A stretch of DNA of 47,241 nt from FEB-35 sp050263095 (lineage in GTDB: Bacteria; Desulfobacterota; Deferrimicrobia; Deferrimicrobiales; Deferrimicrobiaceae): assembly GCA_050263095.1 (NCBI GenBank), contig JBLNEW010000054.1, positions 1-47,241 of the forward strand, given 5' to 3'. Below are positions 33,432 through 41,802 of the stretch, one piece after another. The number at the start of each line of letters is the position of its first letter. The first letter of the stretch is position 1. The translations under genes and the position numbers were made by a program. The notes under the pieces were generated by a model. That model did no database searches and was not told where the DNA came from. It was given only the letters and a program-made list of their open reading frames with translations.

Positions 33432-34448
33432 TCACAAAGTAACGCGCTGGAAGAACCACGCTGCCCTTTTCGCGATGCTCATGGCGGCGTAACGACTAAA
33501 ATAGGAGCGCCAGAATATTGACCCTGGCCACAGAATCCTTCCCGGCCCCCCGCAGCAAGCGGACAACCAACGTGTTCCCAGAACAAGACCAAGAACCGAC
33601 GCCGGATAGCGATTGGAATCCCGATTTGCCGTGTAGATCCTGTTCAGCCAGCTCATGACTTCTTCCAACAACGGCGGATTTCCCTTGAAATCGAAGCAGC
33701 CCACCCGCCTATGAAGGGCAAGTTCATCGTTTGTTGCATCGATGCCCAAACACCGTAATTGATCCAGCTGGATTTTGCGAACGTTCTCTTCGAGCACCGT
33801 CGCCCGTTGTTGGCTTATCCCTTCCGAATGAACTCTATATCGTGTCAATGTTTTCTGCAGGTTCCAGCACTTGACCTTGTCCGACATCCTTACCCATAGA
33901 TCATAATCTTCGGCGAGTGGAAAGTCGCTCCGATACGCTTCGTTCGGGAGTGCGCTTTTTTTCAGGAAGATTGCTGATTGGGCGAAATAGTTACTGAACA
34001 GCATGGCCGACGAAATATAATCGGGCGGCAAAATATATTTAATGACATCCCCGGCAGATTCTCCGTTTTCATCAATGAGTTCTACCCATGATCCGACGAA
34101 TCCATATCCAGGATGGCCTTCCATGAACGACAGTTGCTCTTCCAGCCGGTTGGGAAATGCGATGTCGTCGCTATCGAGCAATGCGATATACTCCGCGCTT
34201 GCTTCCCGAATCCCGCGGTTTCGTGTTTGCACCAATCCCGAGTTTGATTCGTTATGCAGAATTCGAATGCGGTGGTCGCGGTATGAACGTATGATCTCGA
34301 CGCTATCATCCGTGGAACCATCGTTAATAATCAGTAGCTCGAAATCCATGAATGACTGCCGCAACACGCTGTCTATCGCATGCCGGATGTATTTCTCCCC
34401 GTTATAGACAGGCATGAACACGGTAACTTTCGGGATTCTTGCCGTCAT
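33432..34448 (-). CDS. Family 2 glycosyltransferase
   Basis: About 338 residues. GT-A domain with VTVFMPVYNGEKYI, INDGSTDDS, LLDSDDIAFPNRLE (DxD) and the acceptor-site EDYDLWVRMS. It lacks membrane segments except a weak C-terminal hydrophobic stretch. The longer frame starting at 34511 overlaps the next gene; the ATG at 34448 forms an ATGA overlap with the upstream stop and starts the domain correctly. Part of the AT-richer polysaccharide block. Confidence 0.9.
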   Translation of the reverse strand: MTARIPKVTVFMPVYNGEKYIRHAIDSVLRQSFMDFELLIINDGSTDDSVEIIRSYRDHRIRILHNESNSGLVQTRNRGIREASAEYIALLDSDDIAFPNRLEEQLSFMEGHPGYGFVGSWVELIDENGESAGDVIKYILPPDYISSAMLFSNYFAQSAIFLKKSALPNEAYRSDFPLAEDYDLWVRMSDKVKCWNLQKTLTRYRVHSEGISQQRATVLEENVRKIQLDQLRCLGIDATNDELALHRRVGCFDFKGNPPLLEEVMSWLNRIYTANRDSNRYPASVLGLVLGTRWLSACCGGPGRILWPGSIFWRSYFSRYAAMSIAKRAAWFFQRVTL

Positions 34449-35584
34449 GCTAAACCGATCTTCTTGAATACCAAGTCGAATCGTTTGTGCCATGTATGAT
34501 CCCGTAAACATCGACGCCGGCCGGCCTCCCGAATCACGTCGCGATCTTGATCGTGACGAAGGTAATATTTGATTTTTTCCACCAGATCTTCCGGTCCTTT
34601 ATAGCAGACGATCTCTTTGCCGATGTCAAAGAAATCCTCCAGCTCCTCCATGTATTCCACCAAGTAGAATCCGCCGCACATTGGGACTTCGAAATCACGC
34701 AGGCGCACCTGGAGTACCTTCTCCCCGGTCCGGTGGGTTTCTCCGCAGGACGAGAATCCAAGATTGATTTTCGAGCGGCTGTACATATTGATCATCTCAG
34801 TGTCGGATAGCACACCCCCTAAAACGTCCCGAGGGATTTCGACTCGTGGCTCCCAACCTAGGAGACGTTGCGTCGTATCGTTCCGTGCCCATCGTCGCAG
34901 CATCTCCTCCGCACCGTAGAGAACTCCCCGAAGCATTCGACCGGGCCCGGTGGAATATTTCTCCCAGCCGTATCCCCAGACCCGGATGTCGATCCCGCTA
35001 TCTAGAAGCTTCCGTACATGGATGGGACGATCCCCGTACGCCTGTCCCACGAACGTGACATCAAACTCCCTTGGCAGATCGAACGGTTTGTAGATGTTCG
35101 GATTCGCTGCTTCCTGACAGTAGATCGGGCGCGCTCCCATTGCGATGTAATCGTCGATCCGGAATTTTTCCGGCACGAGGCACCAGTCGTAATGAGGAGA
35201 TATTTCCCTTACCAGATGCAACTGATACGAGCCGTTGCAGTACCAGTTCAAGGTCCTAATCCCCATCGAACGGATTTCGTCGATTGCACCTGGCAGCACG
35301 CAAGCGTCGTAAAAATAACTGAAGAACAGATCCAGCGGCTTTTGTGAGTGGGCCGTCCTGATCTGCCGGAGAAGTGATTGCGTCACCTTCGGCCGGTTCT
35401 TGTCGATGAATGTTCTTTGACGGGAGATGGCGGGATCAACATTTTGGAACGTACTCCTCAGGTCATAGTCAAACTCGATGACTTCATGCCCTAGATCGAC
35501 CAACGGAGAATATAAGTTATTCCGCCATACGTTCGAATGGAATGCCGAATTCGGGGTTGAATCCGATGCAAAGAAGATTCTCAT
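34445..35584 (-). CDS. CgeB-like glycosyltransferase
   Basis: 379 residues resembling the CgeB / spore-maturation-type family with a GT-B fold. N-terminal MRIFFASDST, middle DVTFVGQAYGDRP, and the C-terminal GT1-like block with LQVRLRDFEVPMCGGFYL and the DIGKEIVCY segment. It likely adds a sugar to a surface glycan. Overlaps both neighbours by 4 bases, so it is in the polysaccharide operon. Confidence 0.8.
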   Translation of the reverse strand: MRIFFASDSTPNSAFHSNVWRNNLYSPLVDLGHEVIEFDYDLRSTFQNVDPAISRQRTFIDKNRPKVTQSLLRQIRTAHSQKPLDLFFSYFYDACVLPGAIDEIRSMGIRTLNWYCNGSYQLHLVREISPHYDWCLVPEKFRIDDYIAMGARPIYCQEAANPNIYKPFDLPREFDVTFVGQAYGDRPIHVRKLLDSGIDIRVWGYGWEKYSTGPGRMLRGVLYGAEEMLRRWARNDTTQRLLGWEPRVEIPRDVLGGVLSDTEMINMYSRSKINLGFSSCGETHRTGEKVLQVRLRDFEVPMCGGFYLVEYMEELEDFFDIGKEIVCYKGPEDLVEKIKYYLRHDQDRDVIREAGRRRCLRDHTWHKRFDLVFKKIGLA

Positions 35585-36336
35585 CCGAAATGCATCCCCT
35601 CGGGAACCGCTATGATGTTGCAGATCTCCTTTTTAGTGAACTCGTTCTCCGGGTAAATATTCATATCTCCAGAATCGTTCGTCAATCCAAACACGGAATA
35701 ATTGTGACTCCGAAGCTCGTTCAACAAATCTTCTATTTCGTAACCTGCATCATGGCAAGTGCATTCCCCGCATTCCAGCAGGATCGTCGGACGATATAAA
35801 GAGATTGTCTCTTTTGCCCCTTGCAGAACAAAAAGTTCTGCACCCTCCACATCGATTTTCATGATGTCCGGGATCAATAAATCACCGGTTTTTATGAAAT
35901 CGTCCAAGACAACCAGTTGGACTGTTTCCCGCCCGATCAATTTTAGCGGGTGACCCGATGGAAGGTTGCGCATGAACAAGGAGTTGTTCCCACTTGAACT
36001 GTACCGGTACATATACACTGCGTCGCTTTTATTGGAAACGCCAACTTTAAAAGCAACCGTATTCGATAATTTATTTTTCCTCAGATTCTTATCCAGTACA
36101 GCATAAGTACGAGAGGCGGGTTCGAAAGAATAAATCCATTTGGAGCAATTGGAATATCTCACGGTAAAATAACCGCAATTTGCGCCAATATCGTAGATAA
36201 CAGGTTTTATGTAATAATCACTGACAATCTTGTCAAACCAGTAAACAAGGTTTTTTTCGTAATATTCATTATCAGCAAAACACCACGCCATGTCCCTTGG
36301 AATATTCATAGTGAGGTTCCCGACTTTAACTTTCAT
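35581..36336 (-). CDS. FkbM-family methyltransferase
   Basis: About 251 residues. SAM-binding motif VIYDIGANCGYFTVRY (near 47-60), SFEPASRTY and a DIMKIDVEGAELFVLQGA block, the FkbM hallmark. It probably O-methylates a sugar of the surface glycan. The ATG at 36336 overlaps the upstream stop (ATGA); an in-frame ATG four codons earlier is less likely. The gene is visibly AT-richer than the flanks. Confidence 0.9.
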   Translation of the reverse strand: MKVKVGNLTMNIPRDMAWCFADNEYYEKNLVYWFDKIVSDYYIKPVIYDIGANCGYFTVRYSNCSKWIYSFEPASRTYAVLDKNLRKNKLSNTVAFKVGVSNKSDAVYMYRYSSSGNNSLFMRNLPSGHPLKLIGRETVQLVVLDDFIKTGDLLIPDIMKIDVEGAELFVLQGAKETISLYRPTILLECGECTCHDAGYEIEDLLNELRSHNYSVFGLTNDSGDMNIYPENEFTKKEICNIIAVPEGMHFG

Positions 36337-37145
36337 CCAGAAAAACATGGGGATTCCCCCTTGAAGACTTGCCGGGATGCGTTTTTTTTAAATCGGAAAC
36401 AGCCACACCCATAGGATTGTGCATCCGCGAGTTCCTGTGATGAATAACGTATCAGCCCACCGCATACAGGATTGTCAGGAATCAGTGTGAATTCTTCCAA
36501 TGCTAGGTCCGAAAAATATTCCAGTATTTGGCCGAAGGAGTAGACCCGGTGTGCATTGAACATGACTCTCGCTTTACCAATCGGAACTACGAACAGGAGC
36601 GTTCCGTCGACCGCCAAAACCCTTTTCAATTCAACAATTGCTTTTAGATCACCCGCGGGGTCCAATGGATCTCCGTAGCGCCCCAATCCCACATGCTCCA
36701 CGACGTGCATGCATGATAGGGAAGTAATGCTGTCGGTCGGAAAAGGAAGCGCTTGCAGATCGACATGTCCCGCGGTGAAATTGTTAAGTTCGATGTCCGC
36801 CGGGCGATAATCGTAAAAATCCACTGGGATAAACGCTGAAACGATGGTGGAAAACTGGAGCGCCGAAGAGATGTCGACATGGCAAATAGGACGGAATTCC
36901 GCCAAGATTCGAGCGGCCCAAGCAGTATGGTAAATATAGTGCCGATCGAAATCGGTTGTTGCTGTTTTATCTGATAGGATCGGGTAGCGATCTTTCCACA
37001 GTAATGGAAATCGGCGCGTCTCCTCCTCTGCCTGCTTTTTAAAATTACGATATTCCACTATATATCTTATATAAGAAATTAAATAGACGGCCGACTTCTT
37101 TATCATCAACATTAATGTCTTCAATCTGCTGCCTAAATAAGTCAA
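36333..37145 (-). CDS. DUF268 SAM-methyltransferase-like protein
   Basis: 270 residues with DUF268 features: SALQFSTIVSAFIPVDFYDYRP, then FPTDSITSLSCMHVVEHVGLGRYGDPLDPAGD (in adjacent parts) and LLFVVPIG. DUF268 proteins occur in polysaccharide loci and look like class I methyltransferases without a proven substrate. The start is uncertain: TTG 37145, or ATG 37112 or 37106, none with a strong ribosome binding site. AT-rich like its neighbour. Confidence 0.83.
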   Translation of the reverse strand: MTYLGSRLKTLMLMIKKSAVYLISYIRYIVEYRNFKKQAEEETRRFPLLWKDRYPILSDKTATTDFDRHYIYHTAWAARILAEFRPICHVDISSALQFSTIVSAFIPVDFYDYRPADIELNNFTAGHVDLQALPFPTDSITSLSCMHVVEHVGLGRYGDPLDPAGDLKAIVELKRVLAVDGTLLFVVPIGKARVMFNAHRVYSFGQILEYFSDLALEEFTLIPDNPVCGGLIRYSSQELADAQSYGCGCFRFKKNASRQVFKGESPCFSG

Positions 37146-37165
37146 TATATCATAGTCTGTAAATA

Positions 37166-38686
37166 TTATAAATCGATCACGCTTTCATTATTATGAAAGA
37201 TATAGTCGACTAGCCATACGCGAATCAACGGAGTAAGCATTATGGATACTATCAAGGCAGACAACCATATTGCCCCTATATGGAGCAACCTTCCGATCGT
37301 AGTCGGAGAAATGAAATCCAGATAAGACAACAACACTCCACACATAACTACTCCTCCCAATGGGATCCCGACATCCTTCAGATACCAATTGCGGCCCTCC
37401 GTTCTCAGGTAGCGCCGGAACATCATCGGCAGCATTACGAACAGATAGGTACTATTCAGAACAACCCAGATCACCGCGGCGCCTACGGCGCCGTAGGATG
37501 GTACAAGGATCACGATCGCCGGCAACAAGATGATCGCCTGTCCCAGGTTCACGTACATCACCAATTGAGGCCATCCGAATGCATATGCAACATTGGCCGG
37601 CACTGAAGAGATCCCATTCAAGGATACCCCGATAACGAGAAGACTTGCGAGCACGTAAGTCTGTTCCGCGACCGCTTGGCTCCCTGTCCAGGCGAGCAAT
37701 ATTTCTTTTGAGAAAAGCACAAATACGACAGCGGTGGGTATCAAGGCGACAGTCATTACCTGGGAAGCGCGGTGGAAAAGGCCTGCAAGGGGGGCTTCGT
37801 CGTTCTTTTCGAACAATTGTACGAACTGCGGGAACAGCGCATTGTTGATGGGAACGATTATGGCCCATAACGCGGCGGCCATGCTCCAAGCCAAAGTGTA
37901 GTAACCGAAATTCTCAAGTGGAAGCATTTTAATTAAGATTACTTTATCCAGTTGAGACAGCAGGACCCCCACGATCGCGTTGCCAGAGACGTAGGCAGAA
38001 AACCGCCAAACGTCGCGAAGAAGTCTTACCCTGAACCGGGGGCGACTATCGGAAGCCGGTAAGCTTCTCCATAGGACAAACATATTTACGCACGCCTGCA
38101 CACCGTTTACTACGATCTGCCAAACAAAGAATGCTTCGATTGTTGGTGAAATCAGCCATAGAACCAAGACGGCGCCCACACCACGCAGCGTCGCCATGAC
38201 CACCAATATCGCATTCACCAGCACCTGCTGCTGTAGACCCATTAGCCCGCCCTGATAAAAAGAAGAGGGAAACTGCAGCGCAATCGCCAGCCCGATCAGA
38301 CGGAAGGTATTTTGGAGCGTTGTGACTGAAATGCTTTGAGGGTTTACCCAGTGGCGGGAGATTACGGGTGCCATCAGGAAAATAACAATTCCTGCACACA
38401 GAGAAAGAGACCAATAGACCGTCTCCAGCGTTCTTAACATATCGCGTTGCTCCTGCGCTTTCCCTTGCTGGACGGAGACCCGGGCCATCTCCCGATTCAA
38501 AGTCGTACTGATACCCATATCTAAAAGCGCGGTAACGCTCTGCAATATCACGAAAAATCCGACCAACCCGTAAGATTCGATTCCAAGGAACTTCAAGTAA
38601 AAGGGGATCAAGAATACTCCGAGGAAGCTGGGCCAGTTTCCTCCCACAAGATTCGCCAAGGTATTGCGCCGAAGTTGGCTCATCAT
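37166..38686 (-). CDS. wzx: Polysaccharide flippase (Wzx / MATE-like)
   Basis: 506 residues with about 12-14 hydrophobic helices. N-terminal RRNTLANLVGGNWPSFLGV and IPFYLKFLGIESYGLVGFF are typical of Wzx-type flippases that carry lipid-linked oligosaccharides across the inner membrane. Two Met codons open the frame. It lies 10 bases after the glycosyltransferase stop in the same direction. No Wzy polymerase is recognised in the block itself. Confidence 0.92.
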   Translation of the reverse strand: MMSQLRRNTLANLVGGNWPSFLGVFLIPFYLKFLGIESYGLVGFFVILQSVTALLDMGISTTLNREMARVSVQQGKAQEQRDMLRTLETVYWSLSLCAGIVIFLMAPVISRHWVNPQSISVTTLQNTFRLIGLAIALQFPSSFYQGGLMGLQQQVLVNAILVVMATLRGVGAVLVLWLISPTIEAFFVWQIVVNGVQACVNMFVLWRSLPASDSRPRFRVRLLRDVWRFSAYVSGNAIVGVLLSQLDKVILIKMLPLENFGYYTLAWSMAAALWAIIVPINNALFPQFVQLFEKNDEAPLAGLFHRASQVMTVALIPTAVVFVLFSKEILLAWTGSQAVAEQTYVLASLLVIGVSLNGISSVPANVAYAFGWPQLVMYVNLGQAIILLPAIVILVPSYGAVGAAVIWVVLNSTYLFVMLPMMFRRYLRTEGRNWYLKDVGIPLGGVVMCGVLLSYLDFISPTTIGRLLHIGAIWLSALIVSIMLTPLIRVWLVDYIFHNNESVIDL

Positions 38687-38696
38687 GCCTGCCCGG

Positions 38697-39569
38697 TCAT
38701 ACCAGATACCTTTTCAGCGCTTGCAGAAACATAAAGCGATTCCCGAGCATACGGGAGAGACGGTCGATGGTGATCCATCCTTCGACAAGCAACTCTTGTT
38801 TTTTTATGATTTTTCTTTGGGCGAGCAACAGGCCCGGGCTGTCGCTTGCCAGGCTTTTGTACCGATCGTGGATCAACTTCAAATTCCGCACGTAATCGAC
38901 ACGCCTTTGGCTTGTCATCGACGTGGCGTCGTGCCGCCAGCTATATTCGCAGGTTACCTTCCTTATATGGCAGAATTGATAAAACCTCGACATGCGGATC
39001 CATAAGTCCCAATCCTCGAATGACGTCAGTTTTTCATCGAAGCAACCCGCCTGGTCAAGGCACGCCCTTTCATGCATCATGCAGAGGACAGGAATGTAAT
39101 TGCAGAGTAGGATTCGATCCGGATCGAAATCAACGGAATGTGGGACATCCCTTTTCCTGATTATATACTTCCCCCCGAGTTGTTCCTGGTGCACCCTGCA
39201 CGCATCCGTGTAAGCAACCCGGCAATCATTGCTTGCCATATGATTCACCAATATTTCGACATGCTCGGGATAGTAGCGATCGTCATCGTCCAGATACGCG
39301 ATGTATTTCCCCCTTGCGGCTTGAATTCCGCTGTTTCTGGCCGCCGGCAAGCCTTTATTGCCTGAATGTTTGATATATGTAATTTTTTTTCCCCGGTCGG
39401 AACGTGGAAGTACGTCTTCGATCTCCACACCACCGTCATTAATCACGATAATTTCTATATACGGATAGGTTTGATCCTGAATGCTACGCAGGCTCTCCAC
39501 CAGCGTTCCAGGTCTATTGTAAGTTGGGACGATCACCGATACAAGCGGACCTTCTGATCTTCTAGCCAT
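38697..39569 (-). CDS. Family 2 glycosyltransferase
   Basis: About 290 residues, GT-A fold: VSVIVPTYNRPGTLVESL, INDGG, AYLDDDDRYYPEH (DxD-type) and a SFEDWDLWIRMS acceptor motif. No membrane helix. The frame opens at TTG 39578, with ATG at 39569 more conventional; no ribosome binding site is clear for either. It is the first gene of the AT-richer minus-strand block, behind the divergent gap 39579-39723, where I see no convincing promoter. Confidence 0.88.
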   Translation of the reverse strand: MARRSEGPLVSVIVPTYNRPGTLVESLRSIQDQTYPYIEIIVINDGGVEIEDVLPRSDRGKKITYIKHSGNKGLPAARNSGIQAARGKYIAYLDDDDRYYPEHVEILVNHMASNDCRVAYTDACRVHQEQLGGKYIIRKRDVPHSVDFDPDRILLCNYIPVLCMMHERACLDQAGCFDEKLTSFEDWDLWIRMSRFYQFCHIRKVTCEYSWRHDATSMTSQRRVDYVRNLKLIHDRYKSLASDSPGLLLAQRKIIKKQELLVEGWITIDRLSRMLGNRFMFLQALKRYLV

Positions 39570-39723
39570 TGTTGTCAATACGATGCGGCCTGTTTATCGC
39601 CATTCGCGATTGAAATATTTTGACGCCTGACCAGGGCTGATGTGCATGGTTCCCTCACGGCTCGATTCCATAAAACCTACGTAATGCGAGAGCGGATATT
39701 CAAAGTATACAAGGTATTCCAGA

Positions 39724-40734
39724 ATGCACGGTAAAAAGAAGTCGGATGGCGGAAGACTCCCGGTTTATAATGCGTCCAGTAACGATAGAAGAGCTGAAGG
39801 GATGCAAGGTCCGCGATTCGTGATAAAAGACTCCGTCTGCTGCATCATCGTCACGTATAACATCGATGACACGATCTTCAAGGTTGTCGACGGTATTGCA
39901 AAACAGGTCGGGCTGGTGGTGCTGGTCGACAACGGTTCCTCCGTGGATACCCGCAATAGGCTGAAAACGATCGCAGTCGCGTACGGTCCGAAAATACGGC
40001 TGGAGCTCCTCAAAGACAACGTCGGGATTGCGGCAGGCTTGAACTTCGGGGTCAAGATCGCACTGGAAAAGGGATTCGAGTGGGTATTGACACTCGACCA
40101 TGACAGCATCGCGACGCCCGGCATGATCGAGGCACTGCTGCGCACTTATGAGCGATTCAAGGACAGGAATCCGGGGATTGTTTCGCCTCAACATATCGAC
40201 CGGGAGACGGGTTTCAGGTACAGGTACGTTAAATACAGCCGGCTTTTATTGAGATATGGGACTACCGACTCCGGTCCGCTCGAATGCAGCTCGATCATGA
40301 GTTCCGGGAACCTGATCAGGAAGGAAGTGTTCCGGAATGCCGGGCTCTACCGGGAAGATTATTTCATCTATGCCGTAGACAACAATTTTTGCCGAAGGGT
40401 GATACGGAAAAATTACAGTATCATCGTTTCCGATGAAGCGGTCCTCCGTCATCGTGAAGGCGAATTAAAAACAATTTCATTTTTCGGCATCACTTTTTCC
40501 ACGCCGGATTGGAAATCGAAAAGCCTCTACTATGTCTTCCGGAACGTTCTTTACGACCTCAGGGAAGTGGACCGGATTTCGGAGGCGGCCAACGTCGCCA
40601 TGTTCCTGCTGAAACTCATTTTAACGATCCTCTTCTTTAAAGGCGAAACGAGGTCACGACGTTTCAAGGCCGTGGCACTCGGAGTTAGGGACGGGATCAG
40701 GGGAAGGTTGGGAAAAAGCGAAGAGTACGGCTGA
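39724..40734 (+). CDS. Rhamnosyltransferase-like family 2 glycosyltransferase
   Basis: 336 residues, GT2 of the rhamnosyltransferase type: CCIIVTYN, VLVDNGSS, DNVGIAAGLNFGV, LTLDHDSIATPGM (DxD), and IYAVDNNFCRRV. A C-terminal hydrophobic segment lies about 287-300. Start uncertain: ATG 39724 or ATG 39802; both have weak AAGG/GAAG-like upstream bases. Convergent with the gene at 40765, with a 30-base gap and no clear terminator. Confidence 0.87.
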   Translation: MHGKKKSDGGRLPVYNASSNDRRAEGMQGPRFVIKDSVCCIIVTYNIDDTIFKVVDGIAKQVGLVVLVDNGSSVDTRNRLKTIAVAYGPKIRLELLKDNVGIAAGLNFGVKIALEKGFEWVLTLDHDSIATPGMIEALLRTYERFKDRNPGIVSPQHIDRETGFRYRYVKYSRLLLRYGTTDSGPLECSSIMSSGNLIRKEVFRNAGLYREDYFIYAVDNNFCRRVIRKNYSIIVSDEAVLRHREGELKTISFFGITFSTPDWKSKSLYYVFRNVLYDLREVDRISEAANVAMFLLKLILTILFFKGETRSRRFKAVALGVRDGIRGRLGKSEEYG

Positions 40735-40764
40735 TACCGAAAGATTCCCAATTTAACGGTGGCG

Positions 40765-41799
40765 TCAATCGTTGAAGCTTACCTCGGCGATGCGCGCCGA
40801 AAATCTGGCCAGATATCCCATAAACTCCTTATCGCTTACAATAGAGATCCGCCGCAAGGCTCGCCTCTTGATCAGCATCCCCGGGATTCCCTTGATGGCG
40901 TCGGCATGCGCTTTAAGGAGCGACATGAATATATCCCACGTTCCGTGGCTTTCCGATAGCTTTCCCACCGCTCCCTTGCCCGAAATCAAGCCTGCCAATC
41001 CGACCAAATATCGGGCAAACGTGAAAAAAGGGGACAGGACAACAGCATACCATGGGAATAACTTGATGACCGTCCAGATCCGGTTTCGCTCGACGTAATA
41101 TATTTTCGAGGGAGTATAAGGTGCGCTGGACGCGGAATACTTATGGTACAGGACCGCGGATGGTAGGAAAAAACATCGGTATCCGGCGCGGCGCGCGCGC
41201 AGACCCAGCTCGGTGTCTTCGCCGTAGGTAAAATATGCCTCGTCAATAAGGCCGACCCTGTCGAATAATTCCTTCATGTATACGCCGGCCGCACCGCTCG
41301 GACAGAGAACTTCCTCTTCCCTATCATCCTCCGGAACAACCTTATCCCGCCGCTCCCGTCCTCGCGCCGTGCCGTCCCTGTAAATGACAAGCCCGGTGTT
41401 GTCGATGACCGATCGATCGTAGTAGTCGATGATTTTCGTCGCGTACATCCCGGCTTCGGGATGCCTCGAAATACCTTCCCTTAACCGGGAGAAGAAACCG
41501 GCTTCCAGGCAGGCATCGTTGTTGAGGAGCAGGACGTATTTACCCAGGGCGCTTTCGATTCCCTTGTTGTTGCCCCCCGCCCAGCCTTTATTCGACGGCA
41601 GCTTTATCAACCGGATCTTCCTGTCGTAGCGGGAATTAAGGAATTCCACCGACCCGTCCTGGGACCCGTTGTCGACGACTATGATCTCGCTGTCTGCGAC
41701 CTCCTGGGCGAGAATCGAATCGAGGCACTCCTCCAGCAGGTGCCTTCCGTTCCAGTTGACGATAACGACTGAAAAGAAAAAGGGACCGTCGCAGGCCAT
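40765..41799 (-). CDS. Family 2 glycosyltransferase (WcaA/rhamnosyl type)
   Basis: 344 residues, GT-A: FSVVIVNWNGRHLLEECL, VVDNGSQDGS, KGWAGGNNKGIE and LLLNNDACLE (metal site), then SGAAGVYMKELFDRVG and DTELGLRARRAGY. A C-terminal membrane stretch lies about 242-264. Typical for O-antigen or exopolysaccharide elongation. It follows the large membrane protein gene by 3 bases. Confidence 0.92.
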   Translation of the reverse strand: MACDGPFFFSVVIVNWNGRHLLEECLDSILAQEVADSEIIVVDNGSQDGSVEFLNSRYDRKIRLIKLPSNKGWAGGNNKGIESALGKYVLLLNNDACLEAGFFSRLREGISRHPEAGMYATKIIDYYDRSVIDNTGLVIYRDGTARGRERRDKVVPEDDREEEVLCPSGAAGVYMKELFDRVGLIDEAYFTYGEDTELGLRARRAGYRCFFLPSAVLYHKYSASSAPYTPSKIYYVERNRIWTVIKLFPWYAVVLSPFFTFARYLVGLAGLISGKGAVGKLSESHGTWDIFMSLLKAHADAIKGIPGMLIKRRALRRISIVSDKEFMGYLARFSARIAEVSFND

Positions 41800-41802
41800 C
41801 GA

